Positions 10,294-18,680 of a stretch of 64,000 nt of DNA are shown here, in pieces. Made by a program: the position numbers and the translations under genes. This stretch comes from Bradyrhizobium sp. CCH5-F6 (lineage in GTDB: Bacteria > Pseudomonadota > Alphaproteobacteria > Rhizobiales > Xanthobacteraceae). Below the pieces are notes generated by a model that ran no database searches, was not told where the DNA came from, and worked only from the letters and a program-made list of their open reading frames with translations. The stretch is from positions 124,001-188,000 of the forward strand of contig NZ_LSIC01000012.1 in assembly GCF_001556045.1 (NCBI RefSeq), read 5' to 3'. Position 1 is the first letter of the stretch. Each line of letters opens with the position of its first letter.

Positions 10294-10980
10294 CTAGAAC
10301 GCGTTGCGGAGCAACGGGTACTTCGCTTCCAGACCGTCGAGGCTGAAGGTGAATTCGACGACGCGTTCGGGAACTGCAACGATTTCGGCGGCGGGCGGAG
10401 CGAACTGCGGCAGAAGCGTTGCCATGGCGGCCGGCGGTCTCACGGCAGGTGCGCTCAGCGGCGCCCTCGCAGCGGGAGCCTTGAGCGGCGGCATCTCGGC
10501 GGGGGCGGTAAACGAAGCCACCGCGGCGGGTGCCTTGGGTGGCGCCATGGCGACGGGCGGCAACACCGGTGCAATCGGCGCTTCCGTGATTTCGGCGAGC
10601 AGGTCCGGCTGGGGATCGAGCCTGACCGCCACGGCGGTCTCGGGCGCGATGTGAACGGCCTTGGGCTGCACGGTCTGCGGCTTTCGGTCCGGCGATGCCG
10701 TGCGGGGCATCGCCGCCGGCGACCAACCGAATGCGGGCGTCACGCTCGCAGCCGCCTCGGCGACGTCCCCTCCGGTTGCGAGCGCGCGCCAGGTCTGGAC
10801 GGCTCGCTTGGCTTCCTGGATGTTCTCGAGGAACGCGACCTCGGAATGGTACCGGCGCCAGCGGCCGGTCTCGAACATCTCGGAGAGATGCTGCAGGCGC
10901 TGCTCGGCGAGAGCGCACCAGCGCGCCGCGATCTCGCGGCTACCAGCCGCGCCGCGAACGAACTCTTGGCGATGTGTCAT
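10294..10980 (-). CDS. Pro/Ala-rich hypothetical protein (TIGR03809-like N-terminus)
   Basis: 228 residues without signal peptide or membrane segment. The first 80 residues form a conserved-looking helical block (WCALAEQRLQHLSEMFETGRW followed by YHSEVAFLENIQEAKRAVQTW) resembling the small uncharacterised Bradyrhizobium/Rhodopseudomonas family TIGR03809. Residues 85-200 are a low-complexity linker of Ala-Pro repeats (PPLKAPAARAPLSAPA). A short C-terminal hydrophobic/aromatic block (FTFSLDGLEAKYPLLRNAF) closes the protein. It is convergent with the beta-helix gene; any shared role with it is unproven. Confidence 0.65.
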   Translation of the reverse strand: MTHRQEFVRGAAGSREIAARWCALAEQRLQHLSEMFETGRWRRYHSEVAFLENIQEAKRAVQTWRALATGGDVAEAAASVTPAFGWSPAAMPRTASPDRKPQTVQPKAVHIAPETAVAVRLDPQPDLLAEITEAPIAPVLPPVAMAPPKAPAAVASFTAPAEMPPLKAPAARAPLSAPAVRPPAAMATLLPQFAPPAAEIVAVPERVVEFTFSLDGLEAKYPLLRNAF

Positions 10981-11460
10981 AAATCAGCCCGTCAGGAGAA
11001 GGTACGGACGCGACGCAACGCACACGAATCAGTTTAGGCGCGATGTGAATATTTTGTGGAAAAGTTTTGACTTGTCCAGCAACGACGCGGCGTTCGTCGT
11101 CAGACACCGTAGTCGTGCGGAGATTTGCGGGGTTTGCGAGTCAAGCTTCGCACAAGCATGGCGGCCTTGCGGCGCCTCGCGCGAGCGGCGGCCATGGCCG
11201 ACCCGGCGATCGTCGGCCGGAAGCTGAAGGAATGCGAAGCTTCAGAAGAACATATGCCCAAAAGAAAATGACCCGTCCGGGGGGACAACCGGACGGGTCG
11301 AGCCATATGGGCGCTTGGGGTGGATGGGCGCTCGCGCCTGATATGACTGATGGGGAGGGATGACCGCTCCCACACTATTTGGTCGTGGCAGCTGGCTGAA
11401 CGTTCAATGCGGGGTTCGCCTTTTTGAGCCGGGACCTGCGCGCATCTTTGTCGCAGCCGC
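10981..11460. other. Gene-free stretch between two leftward genes
   Basis: About 480 bp with no open frame that looks like a protein. It holds the terminator hairpin of the subtilase operon (11271-11298, leftward) and presumably the promoter of the leftward gene ending at 10294. Small open frames here have no start signals or composition supporting them. Confidence 0.5.
11260..11298 (-). terminator. Rho-independent terminator of the sigma/anti-sigma/subtilase operon
   Basis: A perfect 10-bp stem, ACCCGTCCGG (11271-11280) with CCGGACGGGT (11289-11298) and an 8-nt loop. Read leftward, it is followed by CATTTTCTTTT, a T-rich tail. It lies about 160 bp past the subtilase stop. Confidence 0.7.
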
Positions 11461-13173
11461 TTATCGCGTCGCCGGCCTATCCGCCTGAGAAATCGTGGAT
11501 TTATCGTCCGCGCTCGAGAGCGAGGGTTGCTCGATCGCACGGATGCCGGGCGCGTCGCGACGCTTGTCCGCATCTTCACGTTTTGTTGTACCGGAGGCAG
11601 CTGCGACCGGCGTCGCGCTGTCGGCGGGGACGGCCATGACCGCAGCAAACGCATCCGTATGCCCGTCGCCGAAAAGGTCGTCACGCCCGGGCGAGCCGAG
11701 GTCGCGCGCGGTCTTCGTCAGCGCCGAGCGCAGCGCTTCCGGCTTCAAGGTATGATTGCGCTCGAGGAGCAGCGCCGCGACGCCGGAGACATAGGCAGCC
11801 GAAAACGAGGTGCCCGACGTGATCTGATACTTGCCGTCGGGCGCCGGCAGGAAGATGTCGACGCCGGGGGCCGCGACCGCGATGTAGTTGCCGCGGTTGG
11901 AGGCCGTGAACAGCCTGTCCTGCTGATCCGTTGCGCTGACCGCGATCACATTCGGATTGGCTGCCGGATAGAGCGGCGGCGACTTCGCGCCGGCATTGCC
12001 GGCCGCCGCGATCAGGACGAGGCCACGCGCGGCCGTGGCGGCGATCGCGCGCTCGATCACCGGGTCCTTCGGACCGGCAAAGCTCATATTGACGATCTGC
12101 GCGCCATGCTCGGCCGCGTAATTCAGCGACCGCAGGATGATGTAGGACGAGCTCTCCGCGCCGCCGTTGGCGCCGCCGAACGCCCGGATGGCGATGATGC
12201 GCGCCTCGGGCGCACTCCCCATCAGGCGGGCGTGCGCCACGATGGCACCGGCGATCCCGGTGCCATGAACGTGCGGCCCCTCTGCACTGCCGAGCGCGTC
12301 GAAATTGTCGGCAACGGAATTGGCGAGTTCGGGATGCCTAGCGTCGATGCCGGAATCGATCACGGCAACCGTAACGTTGGCTCCATGCGCCAGCGTATGC
12401 GCCTGCGGCAGGCGGAGCTTCGTCAGGGCATATTGCGCAGGATCGCCCTCCAGCTTTCCCGACGACCTCTGGTCCTGGAGCACGTATCGGAAGTTCGGCT
12501 GGAGCGAGCGCACGCTGCCGTCGGCAGCGAATTCGCGCCGCACCGTCTCGTATGGCCGGCCGTCAGTGATACGGAACAGGCCGAACGTGGCTCCGATCAG
12601 CGGGAAATTCTCGGAAGCGATGCGGGTCAGGCCGTGACGACGCGCCAGCTGGTCGGCCTCGGCCGAAGACAAAGTGCCGTCGATCTCGGCGACGAACTCG
12701 TTGGCGAAGCTGCGCAGGTTCGCCGCGGCCGGCGCGGTGTTGCCATTCCCCTTGCCCGCGCTTTTCTTGCCTGATTTTCCACCACCCTGGCCGCCTGCGT
12801 TCGGCTGCGCCAGACATTCGCCGTCGCCCCCCCGATAGGGCGCGGTGCAGGACGGATAAAGGTTCGGCGAATAGCGGGCATGGGGCAGCACCGGCGTCGG
12901 TCGTACGCGCGCCGTCGTTGTGTGGGGGATTGCCGCCGTCGTCCGCGCGCCGCGGTCGACGCTGACCGCTCGCGCAGCGATATTGGGGCTGACCCGCGGG
13001 GCAATGTTCGGAGATAGGGTCGGCGTGCGCGAGGGAACGCTGATCGTCGGCGTGCGCATGATCGCCTGCGCCTGCGCAACCTCGACGCCGAGACATGAGG
13101 CGACCAGAAGCGCGGCCCCGACGGTTGAAGCGAAGGTCCCGGTGCGCACCCTGCTCTCGGACTTGCCCGTCAT
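11461..13173 (-). CDS. Secreted S8 family serine peptidase (subtilase)
   Basis: 570 residues. A Sec-type signal (hydrophobic residues about 13-35) precedes a Pro/Thr/Arg-rich stretch (40-110) and a Gly/Lys-rich linker (125-148). Residues about 152-240 look like an inhibitor-type propeptide. The subtilisin catalytic triad is complete: Asp273 (AVIDSGID), His303 (HVHGTG) and Ser456 (GTSFSA), with the oxyanion Asn in AAAGNAG near 393. About 75 low-complexity residues follow the protease domain. It is the last gene of an operon with an anti-sigma factor and an ECF sigma factor, the stop of the anti-sigma gene lying 16 nt upstream. Its placement suggests a regulatory or envelope-stress protease rather than a nutritional one (inference). 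Confidence 0.9.
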   Translation of the reverse strand: MTGKSESRVRTGTFASTVGAALLVASCLGVEVAQAQAIMRTPTISVPSRTPTLSPNIAPRVSPNIAARAVSVDRGARTTAAIPHTTTARVRPTPVLPHARYSPNLYPSCTAPYRGGDGECLAQPNAGGQGGGKSGKKSAGKGNGNTAPAAANLRSFANEFVAEIDGTLSSAEADQLARRHGLTRIASENFPLIGATFGLFRITDGRPYETVRREFAADGSVRSLQPNFRYVLQDQRSSGKLEGDPAQYALTKLRLPQAHTLAHGANVTVAVIDSGIDARHPELANSVADNFDALGSAEGPHVHGTGIAGAIVAHARLMGSAPEARIIAIRAFGGANGGAESSSYIILRSLNYAAEHGAQIVNMSFAGPKDPVIERAIAATAARGLVLIAAAGNAGAKSPPLYPAANPNVIAVSATDQQDRLFTASNRGNYIAVAAPGVDIFLPAPDGKYQITSGTSFSAAYVSGVAALLLERNHTLKPEALRSALTKTARDLGSPGRDDLFGDGHTDAFAAVMAVPADSATPVAAASGTTKREDADKRRDAPGIRAIEQPSLSSADDKSTISQADRPATR

Positions 13174-13189
13174 CGGCTCAGCGGCGCGC

Positions 13190-13885
13190 CTAGGGCGCCG
13201 CGACGGCGAGGTTGACGAACTTCTCGCGCTGCATCCTGCCGAGCAGCGAGGCGAGCTCGTCCTGGTTCATCGCCTTGTCGAACTGGAGGCGGAACATCCC
13301 GCCCTTGGCATCGCCGATGATCGAAGCCTGGTAGCTGTCGAGCAGCGCGGTGATGTCGGCGACGCGCGCCTCCGGCGTGAAGCGCACCAGCGCGCGCGCC
13401 GGCGCAGCCGTGCCACCAAGGTCGCGCGTGATGGGCGCGCCGGTCGAGAGCGAAGCCGTCTGGAAGGTCGCCGGCTGGTTCTTCATCAGCACGGCACCGA
13501 TGATTCCGGCTTGCAACACGAGCGCGACGGCGCCGAGGCTCGCCGACCACGCCAGCGTGCGCGGCGACAGGCTCGCAAAGAAGGTCGAGATGCGCGCCGC
13601 CAGCGGCAGCGATCCGCTCGCCCTTGCCGGCTCGGCATCGATCGCGGCGAACAGCTTCTGCATCGCGCGCGCCGACGGAGCACCCAGGCTCTCGTTCAGA
13701 TGGATGGTCCCTTCGTACTCGTCGCGGATCGCGGCATATTGCCTGGCAAGCTCGGGATCGCGCGCCAGCGCGTCCTCGACGCGACGCGCATCGCGCGCGT
13801 TCAGCGTGCCGGCCGCGTGCCAGGGCAGCAGCAGTTCAACCTCACTGGGTTCTTGCTCCAGCATCTTCTTGCTCAACGCCATCAT
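13190..13885 (-). CDS. Membrane-anchored anti-sigma factor with propeptide-like C-terminus
   Basis: 231 residues. The N-terminal 50 residues (LLLPWHAAGTLNARDARRVEDAL...) match the helical anti-sigma domain, but the zinc-binding Hx3Cx2C cysteines are absent. One transmembrane helix spans about residues 107-130. The C-terminal 80 residues (ALVRFTPEARVADITALLD, then a GGMFRLQF strand) resemble the propeptide/I9-type fold used as an intramolecular chaperone and inhibitor by subtilases. It overlaps the sigma factor gene by 4 nt (ATGA) and precedes the S8 peptidase gene. Expected to hold the sigma factor at the membrane; the C-terminal resemblance is my reading, not a database result. Confidence 0.85.
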   Translation of the reverse strand: MMALSKKMLEQEPSEVELLLPWHAAGTLNARDARRVEDALARDPELARQYAAIRDEYEGTIHLNESLGAPSARAMQKLFAAIDAEPARASGSLPLAARISTFFASLSPRTLAWSASLGAVALVLQAGIIGAVLMKNQPATFQTASLSTGAPITRDLGGTAAPARALVRFTPEARVADITALLDSYQASIIGDAKGGMFRLQFDKAMNQDELASLLGRMQREKFVNLAVAAP

Positions 13886-14451
13886 GGCCAGCCTCGCTCA
13901 ACGCCGGCTGCCTTCAGCAGTTCGGCCAGTTTCTTGCGCGCATAGAACAAGCGCGTCTTCACAGTGTTCTCCGGTATCCCGACGATTTCGGCCACCTCTT
14001 CCACGGACTTCTCGTGGTAGTAGACGAGATCGACGATTTCCCGGTGTTCCGGCGAGAGGCCCGTCAGACACTCCCGCAACGCTGCACTGGTATCTTTCTT
14101 CTGCACCACCGTTTCCGGATCGTCGGACGTATCCTCGATCGCGTTCGCGGCTTCTTCGTCCAGCTCGAAATCCTTCCTGCGCCGGAGCGCAGACAGGGCC
14201 TTGAATCGGGTGATTGCCAGCAGCCAGGTGGAAACCGCGGATCGTCCTTCGAACTTGCCGGCCTGACGCCAGACGTCGAGAAACACCTCGCTGATGAGGT
14301 CTTCCGCCGCCTGCTCGTCACGCACGAGCCTCAGTCCGAACCGGTAAACCCTGACATGGTGCCGCCCGTACAGCACCTGCATGGCGAGCCGGTCACCTTG
14401 AGCGATCCTGGCGATCAGGATCTCGTCCGAAGCCGCCTGTGTCGCGCTCAA
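13882..14451 (-). CDS. ECF-type RNA polymerase sigma factor (group with subtilase operon)
   Basis: 189-residue group 4 sigma factor. Region 2 spans about residues 24-95, with the DEQAAEDLISEVFLDVW core that contacts the -10 element and RNA polymerase. A variable acidic linker follows (about 100-120). Region 4 with the helix-turn-helix PENTVKTRLFYARKKL lies at about 160-176. Translation of the anti-sigma factor is coupled by a 4-nt overlap. I could not identify its target promoter with confidence. It heads a three-gene operon ending with an S8 peptidase. Confidence 0.93.
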   Translation of the reverse strand: MSATQAASDEILIARIAQGDRLAMQVLYGRHHVRVYRFGLRLVRDEQAAEDLISEVFLDVWRQAGKFEGRSAVSTWLLAITRFKALSALRRRKDFELDEEAANAIEDTSDDPETVVQKKDTSAALRECLTGLSPEHREIVDLVYYHEKSVEEVAEIVGIPENTVKTRLFYARKKLAELLKAAGVERGWP

Positions 14452-14886
14452 TGGCCGTCTCGCAAAGTTGGTCGGATCGATGCAGTGACCGGTTCGACCC
14501 GGGGCGCAAAATTGTTCAACCTACCGCAGTCATACGGGGGCTGATGTGACCTACCCCACATAGAGGCTCTTTTCTTGTCCCACCCGCGGCGGTCAGCGGA
14601 ATCAGTGCAGATCGGTAACATAATACTGAGATATTCCCTGCGGAATGCCTGTCCGGCACAGGCGGCCCAGCCTAGTCCGGTTCCATAGCAGCCCTGCACC
14701 ACGTTTGTCGCGCCAGGCTCTGCTTTGGATTGACCGCATCGCAAACGATACCTGATCGCCGGTAACTCCCCCGCGCGGGCCGATCGCCTGCTCCGTGCTG
14801 CACGGTTTGGATTCGGCTTCAAAGGATACCAAACCTAAAGGCTTGCCACGTAGATTTCTGCGCTGGCATCCACCATTGGCGGGATC
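14452..14886. other. Gene-free divergent spacer between sigma factor operon and GGDEF gene
   Basis: 435 bp between divergently transcribed genes, so promoters for both sides must lie here. I see no convincing sigma-70 hexamer pair, no ECF motif and no hairpin worth calling. An open frame of 124 codons on the minus strand overlaps the sigma gene start and has no coding character. Confidence 0.5.
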
Positions 14887-16041
14887 ATGAGCACGGCTGC
14901 GACGTCCTTTCCCGAGAGGAATGCCGCAGAGGCCGCGGACCTCGTCCTCGCGCCCGAGACGACGGCCCCCGAAGTGAGGGAGCGCCGGGCCCGGCAACGC
15001 CGCCAGATGTACATGGCCCAGGTCGCAAGCTATTCGCTGGGCGCCTCGGTGCTGCTGCTCTACGCCTATGACGGCACGATCTCGATGGGCGTTCCGTCCC
15101 TGTTCTGGCTCGGCGGCCTCCTGATCATCGGTACGTTCACGGTGCTGTCCGAAGCCGGGTTCGGCGACCGGTTCGAGGATCATTATCTCACCGTCTATCA
15201 GATCTCGGCGCATATGGCGCTGCAACTGGTGTTCCTGCTCGCAGTGCCGACCGTCGGGGTCGCGTTCCTGGCCGTGTTGTTTCTGATCTTCACGTTCGGA
15301 ACACTGCGCATGACGTCGAGCCAGGCCATGCTCACCTGGGGCCTCGCCACCTGCGGGCTTGCCATGGTTTTCCTGGGATCGGATCTGCCGATCGGACTGC
15401 CGGTCACGACGCGGCTGCAACGAACCGCCTCGATGCTCTGCTTTGTGCTGGTGATCGGACAGTGCGCCTTCCTCGGCCTGTTCGGTGCCACCCTGCGCAA
15501 GATCCTGTACCGGCGCAGCATCGAACTGAAGGCCGCCTATCAGCGCATTGAGGAACTCGCCGAGCTCGACGAGCTTACCGGCGCCTACAACCGCCGCTGC
15601 ATCATGCGGCTTCTGGATGCCGAGATCGAAAAGCGGCAGGCATCCACGCCTTGCACGATCGCCCTGATCGATATCGACTGGTTCAAGCGCATCAACGACG
15701 CCTACGGCCATCCCGTCGGCGACGAGGTGCTGCGCACATTCGCGATCACCATTTTCGCCAACATCCGCCCGGCCGACAGTTTCGGCCGATACGGCGGCGA
15801 GGAATTCCTGCTGCTGCTGCCAGGCATGCCGGGCGACGCCGCGCGACGCATGCTCGAGCGGTTGCGCGGCATCGTTGCCGATCTCGACTGGAGCGCATTC
15901 TCTCCGGGCATGCGGGTGACCATGTCCGCGGGCGTCGCGACGCTGCGCGATATTGATACTGCCGACACGTTTCTCGCGCGCGCCGACCGCGCGCTCTATT
16001 CCGCCAAGGCGCAAGGCCGCAACTCAATTGTAACGAGCTGA
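14887..16041 (+). CDS. Membrane diguanylate cyclase (GGDEF domain)
   Basis: 384 residues. The N-terminal half has about six hydrophobic helices (residues about 45-200) with no recognised periplasmic sensor. A linker helix (KAAYQRIEELAELDELTGAYNRR) leads into a complete GGDEF domain. The active-site signature is RYGGEEF at about residues 300-306. The substrate-binding segment ALIDIDWFKRINDAYGHPVGDEVL is intact. Synthesis of cyclic di-GMP from two GTP is therefore expected. No clear RxxD allosteric inhibition site was seen upstream of the signature. The DUF2336 gene begins 60 nt downstream and may be co-transcribed. Confidence 0.92.
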   Translation: MSTAATSFPERNAAEAADLVLAPETTAPEVRERRARQRRQMYMAQVASYSLGASVLLLYAYDGTISMGVPSLFWLGGLLIIGTFTVLSEAGFGDRFEDHYLTVYQISAHMALQLVFLLAVPTVGVAFLAVLFLIFTFGTLRMTSSQAMLTWGLATCGLAMVFLGSDLPIGLPVTTRLQRTASMLCFVLVIGQCAFLGLFGATLRKILYRRSIELKAAYQRIEELAELDELTGAYNRRCIMRLLDAEIEKRQASTPCTIALIDIDWFKRINDAYGHPVGDEVLRTFAITIFANIRPADSFGRYGGEEFLLLLPGMPGDAARRMLERLRGIVADLDWSAFSPGMRVTMSAGVATLRDIDTADTFLARADRALYSAKAQGRNSIVTS

Positions 16042-16101
16042 CCAATCCATTTCCTCCCGGTGCGACAGAAGCTGCTGCCGGGAACGCTCCAGGACAGGGC
16101 C

Positions 16102-17205
16102 ATGAAATCCAGAACCGCAAGATCATCCGAAAACCTGCTCGAGGAATTGCAGGCCTCCCTCGCGCACGGCACCGTTGCGCGCCGGGTCGAGACGCTGCGC
16201 CGCGTCACCGATCTCTTCGTGGGCAACGCGGTAGACTATTCCGACGACCACATCCGCGTCTTCGACGACGTGTTCCAGTGCCTGATCGCGCAGATCGAAA
16301 CGTCGGCCAGGGCGCTGCTCGCCGAACGCCTCGCCCCGATCGCGGATGCGCCGCCGGAGATCATCCGCACGCTCGCGCTCGACGAGGTCATCGAGGTCTC
16401 CGGGCCCGTGCTGTCGAAATCGGAACGGCTGGACGAGGACACGCTGATCGAGATCGCGCGCACCAGGGGTCAGGCGCATCTCAAGGCGATCTCGGTGCGG
16501 CGGGTGCTTTCGGAAGCTCTGAGCGACGTGCTGGTGACGCGCGGCAACGAGGACGTGGTGCAGTCGACCGTCAGCAATCCGGGCGCGCGGCTCTCCGAGG
16601 GAAGTCTCACCGACCTCGTCATCCGCGCCGAACGCGACGACGACCTCGCCAGCTGCATCGGCCTGCGGCCTGACCTGCCACGTCATCACTATTTGAGGCT
16701 GGTCGCCAAGGCATCCTTGAGCGTACGCAGGAAACTCGCGGCCGCGCATCCCGAGCTCGCGGACGACGTGTCGAACGCCGTGCAGGAAGCGGCGCAACGG
16801 GTTCGCGCCACCACGATGACAAAGCAGACCGAGATGGCCCGCGCGCTGGTGAAATCGCTGCACGACGACGGACGGCTCAACGAGTTCCAGGTCACAACCT
16901 TCGCCGAGCAGGGCAAGTTCGACGAGACCAATGCGGGGCTGGCTGCACTCGCAGGCGTCGCGGTCGAGACCGCCGAGACCATGATGATCGAGAACCGCAC
17001 CGAAGGCGTGATGATCCTCGCCAAGGTCGCCGGCATGCAATGGTCGAGCGTGCGCGCCATCATCGCCATGCGTGAGAAGCTCTCCGGCGGGTCGCAGACC
17101 GACATTCTGACGCTGCGCGACACCTATGAAGCCCTGCGCGCCTCGACTGCACAGCAGGTGTTGCGCTTCCACCGCATGCAGCTGCATACGACGCCGGCTG
17201 CGTGA
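16102..17205 (+). CDS. DUF2336 domain-containing protein
   Basis: 367 residues from the ATG at 16102, preceded by an AGGACAGG ribosome-binding site; an in-frame start at 16060 is less well placed. The protein is almost entirely alpha-helical and follows the alphaproteobacterial DUF2336 pattern: LRRVTDLFVGNAVDYSDDHI near the start, the RLAPIADAPPEIIRTLALDE segment near residue 75, and repeated VLSKSERLDEDTLIEIAR-type helices. No catalytic motif is visible. Members occur near cell-cycle and c-di-GMP genes in this class; here a GGDEF gene is directly upstream. Function unknown. Confidence 0.85.
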   Translation: MKSRTARSSENLLEELQASLAHGTVARRVETLRRVTDLFVGNAVDYSDDHIRVFDDVFQCLIAQIETSARALLAERLAPIADAPPEIIRTLALDEVIEVSGPVLSKSERLDEDTLIEIARTRGQAHLKAISVRRVLSEALSDVLVTRGNEDVVQSTVSNPGARLSEGSLTDLVIRAERDDDLASCIGLRPDLPRHHYLRLVAKASLSVRRKLAAAHPELADDVSNAVQEAAQRVRATTMTKQTEMARALVKSLHDDGRLNEFQVTTFAEQGKFDETNAGLAALAGVAVETAETMMIENRTEGVMILAKVAGMQWSSVRAIIAMREKLSGGSQTDILTLRDTYEALRASTAQQVLRFHRMQLHTTPAA

Positions 17206-17216
17206 AGCCGGCGCGG

Positions 17217-17843
17217 CTAGTAGCGAAGAACTCTGGATCCCGCCAGCGCGCCGATCGCGGTCACGACCGCGGTCGCGAGCGTGTACCAGGTCGCGACGAA
17301 CAGCGGGGAGTCGTCGGTGCAGTGCGAGGCGTAGAGGGTCGCGGCGAGCCCGGCCGACACCAGGCCGGCGAGCGCGGGACGCGACGGTGCGCCGTGGCGC
17401 AGGCCGAACAGCGCCCCCGCCAGCAGCGGCAGCGACATCGCAGGGATCGCGACCAGGCACACCCTGGAGTTCTTGCCCATCAGGCGCATCGTCATCGGCA
17501 TGGCCGGCGCCATCATCGCTTCGCTGCCGATCGCCACAGCGAGCAACCCGACCGGAAGCAGCAACAGCCAGCCCCAGCCGTGCAGTAGGGCCTCTGGACG
17601 CGACAGATGCAGGCTGACGATGATCGCGGGGATTGCGAGCGACAGCGTCACCGCGAACTTCATGTCGAAGAACGGGTTGCGCATGGCGCTCATCACGTCG
17701 GCACGCATGCCGAGGAACGTCGCAAAGATCAGGATCGACAAGGGTGCAGCCACCAGCAGCGCCATCGTCAGCACGGCGCCGACTCGCGGCGCGCGATGCG
17801 CGTTGTCGGCTGCGAGCGTGCGAATGAGTTGATCGGTATCCAT
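17217..17843 (-). CDS. NrsF/DUF1109 family membrane anti-sigma factor
   Basis: 208 residues with six predicted transmembrane helices after a short cytoplasmic N-terminus, the DUF1109 architecture. Known members hold ECF sigma factors in check and release them under oxidative or heavy-metal stress: Caulobacter NrsF with SigF, and Bradyrhizobium OsrA with EcfF. Two cysteines in periplasmic-side positions, SRVCLVAIP (about residue 130) and SHCTDDSPL (about 176), match the redox-sensing cysteines reported for the family. Encoded 2 nt after the sigma factor, so the pair is co-expressed. Confidence 0.88.
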   Translation of the reverse strand: MDTDQLIRTLAADNAHRAPRVGAVLTMALLVAAPLSILIFATFLGMRADVMSAMRNPFFDMKFAVTLSLAIPAIIVSLHLSRPEALLHGWGWLLLLPVGLLAVAIGSEAMMAPAMPMTMRLMGKNSRVCLVAIPAMSLPLLAGALFGLRHGAPSRPALAGLVSAGLAATLYASHCTDDSPLFVATWYTLATAVVTAIGALAGSRVLRY

Positions 17844-17845
17844 GA

Positions 17846-18391
17846 CTAATGGTCCCGCAGTTTGGCCGTAAGTGCCGCAAGTCCGCGATGCAGCGCGACC
17901 CGCACCGCCCCCTCGCTCATCGAAAACTTTGCCGCCGTATCCTTGATCGAGGCGGCCTCGACCGCGATCGATTGCAACACGTCGCGCTGGCGCTGCGGCA
18001 GCGTGCCCAGTTGCGCGGCGACCTCGCCAGCCGAGGCGGTCTCCTGCGGCGCCTCGCCCGGCAGCGTCTCGGCGAAATCGTCGATGTTGACGAAGACGCG
18101 CCTGCCGCGGCGGCGGAGCGCGTCGATCAGCTTGTTCCGGCCGATCGCGAACAGCCAGGGCGCGAAGGGGGCTTCGCTGTCCCAGGTGTGCCGTTTCAGA
18201 TGCACCGCCAACAGAATCTCCTGCACGATATCCTCGGCCTGGTCGGGAGGCTGGCCTGCCCGCGCCAGGCCGCGCCTCGCGGCGGCGCGCAGCACCGGCG
18301 TGACTTCCTTCAACAAGCGATGATACGCCGCGTCATCGCCAGCCATGGCCGACCGCATCAGGCCGGTCCATTCGTCCTCACGTCCGCGCAC
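17846..18391 (-). CDS. ECF sigma factor, SigF/EcfF-like
   Basis: 181 residues from a GTG start. Region 2 (about 25-95) carries PPDQAEDIVQEILLAVH and PFAPWLFAIGRNKLIDALRRR; region 4 helix-turn-helix SIKDTAAKFSMSEGAVRVALHRG is at about 148-170. Pairing with an NrsF-type anti-sigma factor 2 nt downstream places it in the ECF16-like group, which controls a small oxidative/metal stress regulon in Caulobacter and Bradyrhizobium. A motif close to the group's promoter, GTAACA-N15-CGAA, lies just upstream (18412-18436), consistent with autoregulation. No methionine sulfoxide reductase or catalase gene lies beside it here. Confidence 0.9.
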   Translation of the reverse strand: MRGREDEWTGLMRSAMAGDDAAYHRLLKEVTPVLRAAARRGLARAGQPPDQAEDIVQEILLAVHLKRHTWDSEAPFAPWLFAIGRNKLIDALRRRGRRVFVNIDDFAETLPGEAPQETASAGEVAAQLGTLPQRQRDVLQSIAVEAASIKDTAAKFSMSEGAVRVALHRGLAALTAKLRDH

Positions 18392-18411
18392 CCGCGCCCC
18401 TCACCATGCAA

Positions 18412-18436
18412 TTCGGCCGCTCTTTCAATTTGTTAC
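18412..18436 (-). promoter_or_regulatory. Candidate ECF16-type promoter of the sigma/NrsF operon
   Basis: Leftward strand reads GTAACA, 15 nt, then CGAA, about 20 nt before the GTG start of the sigma gene. The published SigF consensus is GTAACC with about 16 nt to CGAA. One base and one spacer position differ, so this is a candidate only. Confidence 0.45.
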
Positions 18437-18680
18437 GCGGACACCCATCAGATCACGAAATCGTGATCAACGGCCGAGCCACGCGATCAATGCGGCCGCA
18501 GAGATCTCCGACGGCTCATAACATCGATCGGCTCGTTCCGCATCCGGCGACAACAATTCAAACAAATTGCCCCGTTTTTGCCGGGTCTAGCCCGAAGATT
18601 CCCATTTTCTGCCCCGCTGTCGTCACGCCCCGGGGTCTCTGTTCGCTGCCGGGACGGGCGGAATTGGGGAGATCGTCAAC

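Noticed and set aside
11527-12774. Long open frame (415 codons) on the plus strand opposite the subtilase gene
   Set aside because: It is the antisense shadow of a high-GC gene with a complete catalytic triad; it has an Arg/Asp-rich composition, no domain and no ribosome-binding site.
14448-14822. 124-codon minus-strand frame upstream of the sigma factor
   Set aside because: Overlaps the sigma gene start, with no ribosome-binding site and a random-like Arg-rich composition.
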